A stretch of 64,000 nt of DNA, from the NCBI GenBank assembly GCA_016793465.1, contig JAEUJW010000047.1:124001-188000 (forward strand), read 5' to 3'. Made by a program: the position numbers and the translations under genes. The notes below the pieces were generated by a model that did no database searches, had not been told where the DNA came from, and saw only the letters and a list, made by a program, of their open reading frames with translations. How positions within the stretch are numbered: the stretch's first letter is position 1; each line of letters starts with the position of its first letter. This document shows positions 35,364-45,534 of the stretch, in pieces. Origin of the DNA: Myxococcales bacterium. GTDB lineage: Bacteria; Myxococcota; Polyangia; Nannocystales; Nannocystaceae.

Positions 35364-35747
35364 ATGACGACCCCCCACGACATGCCCCTCGGAAACTTTT
35401 CGGTCAGCCTCGCGGTGAAGGACCTCGCGGCGTCGCGGAGCTTCTACGAGAAGCTCGGGTTCACCTATCGCCTCGGCGGCGAGCGCCACGCGATCCTGCA
35501 GAACGGCCCGGCGATCGTGGGGCTGTTCCAGGGCATGTTCGAGCGCAACATGCTGACGTTCAACCCCGGGTGGGACAGCGCGTGCAACACGCTGCCGGAT
35601 TACGTCGACGTGCGCGAGCTGCAGCGCCGCCTGCGGGCCGCCGGCATCGAGCCGGTGCAGGCCGCCGACGAGTCGACGGTCGGGCCGGGCAGCCTCGTGG
35701 TCGTCGATCCCGACGGCAACCCGATCCTGCTCGACCAGCACGTGTGA
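35364..35747 (+). CDS. VOC-family glyoxalase-like protein
   Basis: 127 residues with a two-module VOC fold: FSVSLAVKDLAASRSFYEKLGFTYRLGGERHAILQNG and PGSLVVVDPDGNPILLDQHV. Metal-ligand positions cannot be assigned with confidence (Glu is replaced by Asp in ILLDQ). It may be a lyase, dioxygenase or binding protein for small toxic molecules. It is unrelated by context to the other VOC protein. A well-formed leaderless promoter precedes it, and it converges on the transporter gene with a 7-bp gap. Confidence 0.85.
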   Translation: MTTPHDMPLGNFSVSLAVKDLAASRSFYEKLGFTYRLGGERHAILQNGPAIVGLFQGMFERNMLTFNPGWDSACNTLPDYVDVRELQRRLRAAGIEPVQAADESTVGPGSLVVVDPDGNPILLDQHV

Positions 35748-35754
35748 GCCGCGC

Positions 35755-37056
35755 TCAGCGGTCCTGGGTGGTGAACTCGCCGGCGAACCTGGTGAACAGG
35801 GCGAAGGCGGCGACGGCGAGCAGGGTGTGGCCGCCCATGACGTACCAGATGTACTCGGCGTGGCCGGCGTCGGCGAAGTGGCCGGACAGCGGGGTGTAGG
35901 TGACGCCGGACAGCAGGGCGCCGATGCAGGTGGCGAGGAAGTTGGTGCCCATGTAGAGGCCGGCCTTCTCCTTCGGGGCGATCCACGTGATGTACTCCTG
36001 GATGCGCGGCGAGGCGAACATCTCGCCGACGGCGAACAGGGCGATGCCGACGAACACGAGGAAGGGCGAGGCGACGCGGGCGTAGCCGAGCACGGCGAAG
36101 CCGAGGGCGGCGACCGTCAGGCCGAACATGAACGTGGGCATGGCCCGATATTTCTCCGAGACGCGCGAGACGAACAGCTGGAAGATCATGATGATCCAGC
36201 CGGTGTGCGAGATGGTCTCGCCGAGCACGCGGCGCACCCCGTCGGGGCCCTCCTGCGAGAACAGGCCGGCGAAGCCGGTGCCGAAGGTGCCGGCGAGGCC
36301 CTGGTAGAGCGCGACGGTGTCGATGTTCTTGTCGACGTAGAGCGCGCACAGGTTGAAGAACGCCCAGAACGGCAGCCAGAAGAACACGCCGAGCAGGACC
36401 AGGAAGCCGGTGAACTTGAGGTCGCCGAGCACGACGCCGATCTCGCGGAACTTGTCGGCGAGCGGCTGCCTGTCGAGCTCGCGCTCGGGCTCCTTGTAGA
36501 AGATCAGGGTGATCAGCAGCATCACGGCGATGGTGATCGCGCCGGCGCCGAACACGTAGTTCCAGCCGAACTCGCCGCGCAGCTTGCCGGCTACGATCGG
36601 GCCGAACGAGCCGCCGACGTTGACGATCGCGTAGAAGATGCCGAAGCCGAGGGTCTTGTTGGTGATGTCGGTGGTCGTGCGGACGGTGCCGGAGATCAGC
36701 GGCTTAAAAATGCCGGCGGCCAGGCCGATGCTGAGCATCGTCAGGGCGATGCCCGCGAACGACTTATTGAAGATCAGCAGGAGGATCGAGGGCAGGTAGG
36801 CCAGGTAGGCGACGATCAGCATGCGCTTGAAGCCGAAGCGGTCGGCCAGCGTGCCGGAGATGACCGGGACCACGTACGACAGGGTCAGGAAGATGCTCTG
36901 CACGATCCCGAGCTGCCCGCGCGTGTAGCCCAGGTGCTCCATGTAGATCCCGAAGCCGAAGTAGATGCCGTAGTAGGCGAAGCGCTCGAGCAGCTCGATG
37001 AAGTTGGCGACCCAGAACACCGGGGGGAACGCGCTGCGGCTTGGCATCCCACGCAT
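35755..37056 (-). CDS. POT/PTR2-type MFS transporter
   Basis: A 433-residue inner-membrane protein with about 12 helices. The N terminus has FIELLERFAYYGIYFGFGIYM, the ExxER(F)xYYG signature of proton-coupled oligopeptide transporters, then GTLADRFGFKRML (MFS motif A) and TLGFGIFYAIVNVGGSFGPIVAGKLRGEFGWNYVFG (PTR2-like). It probably imports di/tripeptides with protons, which would suit a predator living on lysed prey, though other substrates are possible. The alternative start at 37047 gives MPSRS. A T-rich tract lies upstream. Confidence 0.88.
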   Translation of the reverse strand: MRGMPSRSAFPPVFWVANFIELLERFAYYGIYFGFGIYMEHLGYTRGQLGIVQSIFLTLSYVVPVISGTLADRFGFKRMLIVAYLAYLPSILLLIFNKSFAGIALTMLSIGLAAGIFKPLISGTVRTTTDITNKTLGFGIFYAIVNVGGSFGPIVAGKLRGEFGWNYVFGAGAITIAVMLLITLIFYKEPERELDRQPLADKFREIGVVLGDLKFTGFLVLLGVFFWLPFWAFFNLCALYVDKNIDTVALYQGLAGTFGTGFAGLFSQEGPDGVRRVLGETISHTGWIIMIFQLFVSRVSEKYRAMPTFMFGLTVAALGFAVLGYARVASPFLVFVGIALFAVGEMFASPRIQEYITWIAPKEKAGLYMGTNFLATCIGALLSGVTYTPLSGHFADAGHAEYIWYVMGGHTLLAVAAFALFTRFAGEFTTQDR

Positions 37057-37565
37057 TTTTGCCGGGGCGCGCCGCCGACAGCAAGCCGCCTCGACCTGTC
37101 TGAAGGGACATTTAATTGTTTTATCTTTTGTTTTTGAGACCGGGGCCGGCCGGACAGGGCGGGGTCGCGGTGCCAGGGTCGCCGAGGGGCGGCGGCTGTG
37201 CTGGCTCAGGAGGCGGCGCGGGCGCGCCGTCGCGGGCGTGCCGGGTCGCGGCCTCGGACGGGCGCGAGGCGATGCGCTGCGCGTGGAGCTCGACCGCGGC
37301 GGGGTCGTCGGCGGGCCGGCGTCGACGCGATCGGCCGCCGACAGGGCGATGATGGACGGGGCGATCGGCTCGTTGCGGTGGATCCGGGCGACGCGCGCCG
37401 GACCGCGGGTGGGCGCGGCGGCGTCGGGCCCGGGAGTGGGGTCCCCGTGAGTCGGCGGCGTGTCTCGGCACGCCGGAAAAAAAACCGACGGGACGCGCGC
37501 AACGCTCGCGCACGCGGGGGCGCGGCCTCGTTGCCGGGTTCGGAGGCGGTGATAGCTTTGCCGGC
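37057..37565. other. 509-bp intergenic region with AT-rich block
   Basis: No credible gene. It holds a 30-bp T/A-rich block at 37107-37138, possibly an UP-element-like promoter for the transporter on the minus strand. There is an A8 run near 37477 and the promoter of the next lipoprotein at its right edge. A long minus-strand open frame (37121-37762) is Arg/Pro-rich and antisense to that lipoprotein, so it is judged spurious. Confidence 0.45.
37531..37558 (+). promoter_or_regulatory. Promoter TTGCCG-N16-TAGCTT, leaderless
   Basis: TTGCCG (37531-37536) and TAGCTT (37553-37558) are 16 bp apart, and the -10 ends 7 bp before the ATG at 37566. Confidence 0.4.
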
Positions 37566-38051
37566 ATGGGAACCACGCGGATGATCCTGGTGTTCGTGAA
37601 CCTGGCCGCCTGCGGGGCGACTGCGGCGGCGCCGGCGACGTCCGCGGATCCGCCCGCTGGTGCGCCGGACGACCCCTCGGCGCCGCCGGCGGCCACGCCT
37701 GGTTCGCCCGACGACGTGACGCCGGCGATGGCGGCCCGGTCCGCGCCCGAGGCGGCGGTCAAGGCCTACCTCGACGCGGCGCTTGCGGGCGATCACGACG
37801 CCATGTTCGCGCTCATGACCCCCGAGTGCCGCGACAAGGAGAAGGCGTGGGACAGGGGCTTCAGCAAGGGCCTCGTCGACGGCAAGCTCAAGCTGAAGAC
37901 ATATGAGCTCGGCGAGCCCGAGATCGACGCGGACACCGCGAAGATCGCGGTCAAGGCGGTGTTCGTGGCCGACGGCGCCGACGACGACGAGGGCATGCGC
38001 TTCGCGCTGCGCCAGGAGGCCGACGGCTGGTCGATCTCCGAGATCCGCTGA
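37566..38051 (+). CDS. DUF4878/NTF2-like lipoprotein
   Basis: 161 residues with a lipobox-like NLAAC (Cys16), a Pro/Ala/Asp linker to about residue 60, then a small domain: APEAAVKAYLDAALAGDHDAMFALMTPECRDKEKAW, a helical start typical of DUF4878/SnoaL-like folds, and strands KLKTYELGEPEIDADTAKIAVKAVFVADG and GMRFALRQEADGWSISEIR. Such domains bind small ligands or partners. It stands alone; function unknown. Confidence 0.8.
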   Translation: MGTTRMILVFVNLAACGATAAAPATSADPPAGAPDDPSAPPAATPGSPDDVTPAMAARSAPEAAVKAYLDAALAGDHDAMFALMTPECRDKEKAWDRGFSKGLVDGKLKLKTYELGEPEIDADTAKIAVKAVFVADGADDDEGMRFALRQEADGWSISEIR

Positions 38052-38168
38052 GCAGTCGGGGTTCGCGTCGAGCGGAGAGGGGCCGCGCGGCGCCGGCGAG
38101 GGCCGTCGCGTCGACGGTGACGAGGAGCCTCCGCGTGGAGGCGGTCACGACGACGAGGTGCGGAGGGC

Positions 38169-40493
<2,325 letters not shown>

Positions 40494-40798
40494 GGGGTCG
40501 AGAGCGCCGACGCAGGTGGTGGGGAGGGATTACACCGGCGTGGGTGGCGGGGTCACGTACGCTCGCACGACGCGGCGGCCGCGTCGATCCCGCGGCGATG
40601 TTTGCGTGGTGCAGGGCGCCACGCGTACGAGGTCGGCGACGGCGCCGGTGTGGCCGGCGGAGCTGCGCGCCGGAGCTGTCGACGGCGCGGCCGGCGGGAG
40701 CCGAGCGGCCCGTGCGGGTGACGCACCTGCGGTGAGCGTGCGCGAGCGCGCGTGCGAGGGGCGATGACCGCGGGCCGCGGTTGGCCGACAATCGCGGC
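40494..40798. other. 305-bp divergent intergenic region
   Basis: It lies between the P-type ATPase and GH45 genes. The right edge holds the GH45 promoter (40764-40792). Open frames on both strands here are Arg-rich and unsupported. No MerR-type dyad was recognised for the ATPase. Confidence 0.4.
40764..40792 (+). promoter_or_regulatory. Promoter ATGACC-N17-GACAAT, leaderless
   Basis: ATGACC (40764-40769) and GACAAT (40787-40792) are exactly 17 bp apart, and the -10 ends 6 bp before the ATG at 40799. Confidence 0.45.
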
Positions 40799-42061
40799 AT
40801 GTCGTTTCGCTGGCTGGTCGCGCTGGTCGCCGTGGGGTGCGTGGGCTGTTCGGGGTCGAACGCGGAGGGCGGGTCGTCGGGCGCGGCGACCGGGATGGCC
40901 GACGCGGGCACGGCGGGCACCGCGGACGACGGCGCCGAGGCGTCGACGCTCGCGCCGACCGACGGCGGGCCGACCGGCGGCGCCGACCCGACGTCGGCGA
41001 CCACGAACACGAGCAACACGTCGGCCACGACGAATACGACGAACACGACGAACACCACCAACACCACGGCGACGTCGAACACGACGGACCCGGGGACGAG
41101 CACGGGCCCCGGCGGCACGGACACCGGCGATCCCGACACCACCTCGCCGGGCACCACGGCGGACACCGGCGACGTCCCGCCGCCGCTCGACGACACCGCG
41201 TGCGAGGGCTACGCGACCCGCTACTGGGACTGCTGCAAGGCCCACTGCGGCTGGCAGGGCAACGTCAACCCGGCGACCACGCCGATGGAGAGCTGTAATA
41301 AAGCCGACCAGAGCCTCGGGGCGGTCTACGACGTGCCGAGCTCGTGCGGCGGCCCGACCGACGACAACGCGTACACCTGCTACAGCGGGGTCCCGTGGGC
41401 GGTCAGCGACGAGCTGGCGTACGGCTTCGCCGCGGTGCCGGCCCAGGGCGACATCTGCGGGCGCTGCTACCAGCTCGAGTTCGACGGCACCGGCCACTAC
41501 AACGCCCAGGACCCCGGCTCGCAGGCGCTGGCCGACAAGACGATGATCGTGCAGGCGACCAACATCGGCTTCGACGTCGGCGGCGGGCAGTTCGACATTT
41601 TGACGCCGGGCGGCGGGGTCGGGGCGTTCAACGCCTGCTCGTACCAGTGGGGCGTCGACACCGCGGAGCTCGGGGCGCAGTACGGCGGGTTCATGACGTT
41701 CTGCCAGCAGCAGCACCCCGGCGACCACGCGCAGCAGAAGCAGTGCGTGCTCGGCCGCTGCGCCGCGGTGTTCGACGACCCGGGCCTCGCCGAGCTGAAG
41801 GCCGGCTGCGAGTGGTACGTGGGCTGGTACAACGCGGCCGACAACCCCAACCTGCGCTTCCAGGAGGTCGCCTGCCCGGCGGCGCTGGTCGCCATCTCGG
41901 GCATCGACCGCGCGCCCTTGAACGACGTGGGGTCGTGCGGCGGGGGCGGCGGGTCGTGCACGCAGGAGGAGATGGACAATTGCGACTGCAGCTGGACCAA
42001 CGGGGGGCAGAACTGCGGCGACGACGACGGGTCGTGCTGCTGGGAGGCCTGCTGCGGGTGA
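40799..42061 (+). CDS. GH45 endoglucanase lipoprotein
   Basis: 420 residues. A lipoprotein signal (Cys14 or Cys17) precedes a Thr/Asn/Gly linker to about residue 130. The catalytic domain (about 134-372) shows the GH45 signature ATRYWDCCKAHC, with further hallmarks CYSGVPWAVSDELAYGFAA, CGRCYQLEF, GGGQFDILTPGGGVGAFNAC and WYNAADNPNLRFQEVACP. By alignment with Humicola Cel45A, Asp144, Asp259 and Asp266 match Asp10, Asp114 and Asp121, so the catalytic pair is intact. A Cys-rich tail of about 45 residues (DNCDCSWTNGGQNC...CCWEACCG) follows. It likely cleaves beta-1,4-glucan with inversion at the cell surface. GH45 is mainly eukaryotic. Confidence 0.92.
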   Translation: MSFRWLVALVAVGCVGCSGSNAEGGSSGAATGMADAGTAGTADDGAEASTLAPTDGGPTGGADPTSATTNTSNTSATTNTTNTTNTTNTTATSNTTDPGTSTGPGGTDTGDPDTTSPGTTADTGDVPPPLDDTACEGYATRYWDCCKAHCGWQGNVNPATTPMESCNKADQSLGAVYDVPSSCGGPTDDNAYTCYSGVPWAVSDELAYGFAAVPAQGDICGRCYQLEFDGTGHYNAQDPGSQALADKTMIVQATNIGFDVGGGQFDILTPGGGVGAFNACSYQWGVDTAELGAQYGGFMTFCQQQHPGDHAQQKQCVLGRCAAVFDDPGLAELKAGCEWYVGWYNAADNPNLRFQEVACPAALVAISGIDRAPLNDVGSCGGGGGSCTQEEMDNCDCSWTNGGQNCGDDDGSCCWEACCG

Positions 42062-42074
42062 GCGCCCGCGGCCG

Positions 42075-43085
42075 TCAGGGGCAGTTCATGGACACGACGT
42101 CCTGGCCGGTGACGGGCACGCCGGCCTCGGCGAACTCGAGCGGGATCGACTGGCACTTGGGCGCGCCGCAGTTGTCCTGGCGCATGATGTGGGCGTGCGG
42201 GCCGGTCGAGTAGCCGGTGGTGCCGGACAGCCCGAGCTGGGCCATGCGCGCGACCTCCTGGCCGACGACGACGTGGATCTCGTTGAGGTGCTTGTAGTAG
42301 GTGGAGGTGTCGTCGCCGTGGAGCACGACCACGAGGTTGCCGTGGGCGCTGCACTCGGGGCCGCCGCCGTCGTAGCAGGGGTCGCCGGGCTTGGTCAGGT
42401 CGTAGACGTGCTGGACCACGCCGTCGGCCATGGCGAGCAGCGGCGTGTCGAGGCCGACGGCGAAGTCGAAGGCGTAGAGGTCCTTGCCCTGGTGGCTGAC
42501 GTCGCCGTCGTTGCCCTGCGACACGTGGACCTGCTTGCCGCAGGCGAACGGCAGGAAGTAGCCCATGGGCGGCGGCGGGTGCTCGTCGAGGGTGCAGGCG
42601 ACGAACCCGGAGAACACGAAGCCGTCGAGGCCGGGGCTCGACATCTGGTACCACAGGCCGTTGCCGTCGATGACCTCGCCCTGCACGGCGGCGACGGCGT
42701 CGACGAGCGCGCCGTCGGCGAGCTCGCCGATCGGCGCCATCGCCGTCGAGGGGTCCGGTCGCACGTTCAACACCTCGCCGGCGGGCACGTCGATGCGCAG
42801 GCGCGGGCAGTCCGCCAGCGGGTCGTCGCCGCCGGTGGTCGTGTCGTCGCCGCCGGTCGTGTCGCCGCCGGTGCCGCCCATCCACGGCTCGCTGATCGCC
42901 CCGGTGAGCGCGCCGCCGTCGCTGCTGGCGGCGGGGTCGGGCTCGTCGGGGCCGGTGGTCGGCGCGGGCAGGTCGGCGCCCGTGCCGGTGTCGGTCATCG
43001 GCGGGGCGGCGTCGGCGCCCTCGTCGTCGAACGAGGCTCCGGTGCCGCAGGCGGCGAGCAGGGCGAGGGCGGCGACGCGGCGCAT
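42075..43085 (-). CDS. M23 (LytM-type) peptidase lipoprotein
   Basis: 336 residues: lipobox LAAC (Cys13), Asp/Thr/Gly linker to about 90, an SH3-like segment (GEVLNVRPDPSTAMAPIGELADG...WYQMSSPGLDGFVFSGFVAC), then an M23 domain with zinc ligands HQGKD (HxxxD) and GPHAHI (HxH), and VVVLHGDDTSTYYKHL between them. Both ligand motifs are intact, so it should be an active peptidoglycan or bacteriocin-like endopeptidase acting on its own or prey wall. It converges on the GH45 gene with a 13-bp gap. Confidence 0.9.
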   Translation of the reverse strand: MRRVAALALLAACGTGASFDDEGADAAPPMTDTGTGADLPAPTTGPDEPDPAASSDGGALTGAISEPWMGGTGGDTTGGDDTTTGGDDPLADCPRLRIDVPAGEVLNVRPDPSTAMAPIGELADGALVDAVAAVQGEVIDGNGLWYQMSSPGLDGFVFSGFVACTLDEHPPPPMGYFLPFACGKQVHVSQGNDGDVSHQGKDLYAFDFAVGLDTPLLAMADGVVQHVYDLTKPGDPCYDGGGPECSAHGNLVVVLHGDDTSTYYKHLNEIHVVVGQEVARMAQLGLSGTTGYSTGPHAHIMRQDNCGAPKCQSIPLEFAEAGVPVTGQDVVSMNCP

Positions 43086-43191
43086 AGTGCCCTGGTAACG
43101 AAAACCGCGGGCGGATTCAAGCGGGGTCGCACCCGGGCCCGCGGCGGGGGGCGGCGGCCCCGGGCGGAGCGTCCGCCCGGGCCTCGCGGGC

Positions 43192-45207
43192 TCAGTTGAG
43201 GATGAGGACCAGCTTGGCCGCGTCGAGCACGCCGGTGTCGTTGCCGCCGGAGTCGCCGACGCACAGCTTCCAGGTGCCGACGGCGTTGGTCCCGGCGAAC
43301 GCGGCGAAGGTGGCGAGGCCGGCGGCGGTGTCCTTGTTGGGCTTGTAGTCGCACTTCATGTCGTTCTTGCAGACCACGTCGTTGTTGTTGACGAGCGACA
43401 TGCCCATGGTCTCGGCGTCGGTGACGCCGGCGTCGCGGAAGGTCAGGGGGAAGGCCTTCTCGAGGTTGGCGCTGTCGCCGACGGGGGTGTCGACGCCGGT
43501 GTCGGCGGCGTTCGAGCCCGGGCGGTTGAGCATGGCGAGGAACGTGGCGGGGTTGGGGGCGAACAGCTTGATGGTCAGGTCGCCGGCCCAGGTGTGGTTG
43601 ATGGCGGCGGTCACGTTGGCGGTCTGGACGGTGCCGGCCTTGTTGCAGGCGAGGTCGACGCAGACCATCGAGCCGATCGCGCCGGTGTACATGTTGTCGG
43701 GGATCGCCTTGTTCTGGTTGGAGACCTCGACGATGCACGCGTTCTCGAGCGTGCAGGTCGGGCTGCAGCCGTCCTGGGCGACCATGTTGCCGTCGTCGCA
43801 GGCCTCGACGCCCATGTTGACGAAGCCGTCGCCGCACTTGTTGAGCTTGCAGCCCGTCACGCAGGCGTCGGTGTTGGCCATGTTGGCGTCGTCGCACTCC
43901 TCGACGCCGGCCAGGACCAGGCCGTCGCCGCACACCGCGTTCTTGCAGGACAGCGTGCACACGCCGTCGTCGGCGTTGGTGTCCATGAGGTCGCACTCCT
44001 CGCCCGGCTGGACGAACCCGTCGCCGCAGGCGGCGTTCTTGCACACGTCGGTGCAGGCGTCGTCGTTGACGTCGTTGGCGTCGTCGCACTCCTCGACGCC
44101 GCCCAGCACCGCCCCGTCGCCGCACACGTTGTCGGTGCAGTCGGCCTTGCAGGCCTTGTCGTCGGCGTTGTCGGGCCCGGCGTCGCACTGCTCGACGCCC
44201 TCGTGGACGAACTGGTCGCCGCAGATCGGGGCCTTGCAGGTCGACGTGCAGTCGCCGGTGTCCTTGTTGTCGGGCCCGAGGTCGCACTCCTCGCCGAGGC
44301 TGGCCTGGGTGAACGCGTCGCCGCACGCCGGCGCCTGGCACAGGTCGGTGCAGCCGTCGTCGTTGTCGCCGTTGGCGGCGTCGTCGCAGGCCTCCAGCGG
44401 GTCGACGACGCCGTTGCCGCACTCCTCGAGCTGGCAGTCGGCGGAGCAGCCGTCGCCCCCGTCGACGTTGCCGTCGTCGCACGGCTCGCCCTGGCTCTTG
44501 TCGCCGTCGCCGCAGGTGTTGAGCGTGCAGTCGGCCTTGCAGGCCTGGCCGGGGCCGTTGTTGTCCTTGCCGTTGTCGCAGGTCTCGACGCCGTCCTGCA
44601 CGTACGAGTCGCCGCACACCGCGACGGTGCAGTCGGGGGTGCAGGCCCCACCGGGGGCGTTGTCGACGCCCTCGTCGCACTCCTCGTTGATGCCGGGCTG
44701 GACGTAGGTGTCGCCGCAGATCGCGTTGGTGCAGGCGTCGGTGCAGGCGTCGGTGTTGTCGGCGTTGCCGTCGTCGCACTCCTCCGTGACCGAGGCCATG
44801 CCGTCGCCGCAGCCGACCGGGGCGCAGGCGTTCGAGCACTCGTCGTCGTCGACCTGGTTGCCGTCGTCGCAGGCCTCGCCGGGGCCCTTGGCCCCGTCGC
44901 CGCACACGTTCTCGCTGCAGTCGGCCTTGCAGGCCTTGTCGTCGCCGTTGTCGGCCCCGTTGTCGCAGGCCTCGCCGTCGTCGACGGTGCCGTCGCCGCA
45001 CACGCCGCCCGCCGCGGTGGTCGACGACGTCGGGGTCGTCGAGGTCGGCGGCGGCTCGCCGGTGGTCTCGGCCGCCTCCGTCGTGCCCGTCGCCTCCGTC
45101 TCCGAGCCCCCGGTGGTCTCGTCGCTCCCGCCGGGGCAACCGCTCAGCACCGGGCCGCCCGCAACCAATAACCACAGCCCACGCCCAACTACGCTGTTCA
45201 ACCGCAT
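43192..45207 (-). CDS. Lipoprotein with 13 Cys-rich DUF4215 repeats and a P-domain
   Basis: 671 residues: lipobox LSGC (Cys24), Thr/Glu linker to 68, then thirteen myxobacterial disulfide repeats of about 33 residues (C-G-D-G-x-x-x-x-G-E-x-C-D-D-G-N...D-x-C-x-x-x-C), residues about 70-500. The C-terminal domain (VSNQNKAIPDN...AAINHTWAGDLTIKLFAPNPATFLAMLNRPG...GTWKLCVGDSGGNDTGVLDAAKLVLILN) is a proprotein-convertase P-domain, normally found with proteases or as a surface module. No protease domain is present, so a rod-like adhesive or scaffold role is inferred. A strong leaderless promoter precedes it. Confidence 0.92.
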   Translation of the reverse strand: MRLNSVVGRGLWLLVAGGPVLSGCPGGSDETTGGSETEATGTTEAAETTGEPPPTSTTPTSSTTAAGGVCGDGTVDDGEACDNGADNGDDKACKADCSENVCGDGAKGPGEACDDGNQVDDDECSNACAPVGCGDGMASVTEECDDGNADNTDACTDACTNAICGDTYVQPGINEECDEGVDNAPGGACTPDCTVAVCGDSYVQDGVETCDNGKDNNGPGQACKADCTLNTCGDGDKSQGEPCDDGNVDGGDGCSADCQLEECGNGVVDPLEACDDAANGDNDDGCTDLCQAPACGDAFTQASLGEECDLGPDNKDTGDCTSTCKAPICGDQFVHEGVEQCDAGPDNADDKACKADCTDNVCGDGAVLGGVEECDDANDVNDDACTDVCKNAACGDGFVQPGEECDLMDTNADDGVCTLSCKNAVCGDGLVLAGVEECDDANMANTDACVTGCKLNKCGDGFVNMGVEACDDGNMVAQDGCSPTCTLENACIVEVSNQNKAIPDNMYTGAIGSMVCVDLACNKAGTVQTANVTAAINHTWAGDLTIKLFAPNPATFLAMLNRPGSNAADTGVDTPVGDSANLEKAFPLTFRDAGVTDAETMGMSLVNNNDVVCKNDMKCDYKPNKDTAAGLATFAAFAGTNAVGTWKLCVGDSGGNDTGVLDAAKLVLILN
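43736..45003 (-). repeat. 13 tandem Cys-rich repeats (~100 bp each)
   Basis: In-frame units of about 30-37 codons each carry CGD/CGN, GEECD-like and final C-x3-C signatures. Units differ in sequence, so the array is old rather than recently amplified. Confidence 0.85.
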
Positions 45208-45213
45208 CGACTG

Positions 45214-45242
45214 ACGCTATGCCGGCGGCGCCGCACTGACAA
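45214..45242 (-). promoter_or_regulatory. Promoter TTGTCA-N17-TAGCGT, leaderless
   Basis: On the minus strand, TTGTCA (45242-45237) and TAGCGT (45219-45214) are exactly 17 bp apart. The -10 ends 6 bp before the ATG at 45207. This is one of the two best promoter matches in the window. Confidence 0.6.
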
Positions 45243-45522
45243 GGGGTCGCTGCATGCGGATGCGGCGCGCAGCGAGCTTCGCGTCGCGCGACAGAACCTG
45301 CCGCGACGAGATTGATGGTCCGCGTGGCGCCATCGGAGCGCCGCGCGCATCGGCCTGCAGGTCGCACGAGGCGGCGGTTCGCGTTCGCGCCCGCGAGGGC
45401 CTGGTGCGGCGGACCGGTCCGACCGCGTCGGCGGCGTGCGGCGGCGTGCGGCGGTCTGCCAGCGCCGCGGCGGCGCGTCGATCGCCGGCCGACCGGCGTG
45501 ACCCGCGCGTGCGGGCCTGCGG
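45243..45522. other. Divergent intergenic region, no gene seen
   Basis: It separates the Cys-rich repeat lipoprotein and a propeller lipoprotein. Apart from the two start-proximal promoters, only Arg/Ala-rich spurious frames are present. Confidence 0.35.
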
Positions 45523-45528
45523 TAGGTT
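45523..45528 (+). promoter_or_regulatory. -10 hexamer TAGGTT, leaderless arrangement
   Basis: TAGGTT ends 6 bp before the ATG at 45535. No clear -35 box is seen at the standard distance. Confidence 0.35.
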
Positions 45529-45534
45529 TCGCCC

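Noticed and set aside
37121..37762. 213-codon minus-strand open frame upstream of and antisense to the NTF2-like lipoprotein
   Set aside because: Arg/Pro-rich, no domain, and it overlaps a gene with a good lipoprotein signal and promoter; typical of shadow frames in GC-rich DNA.
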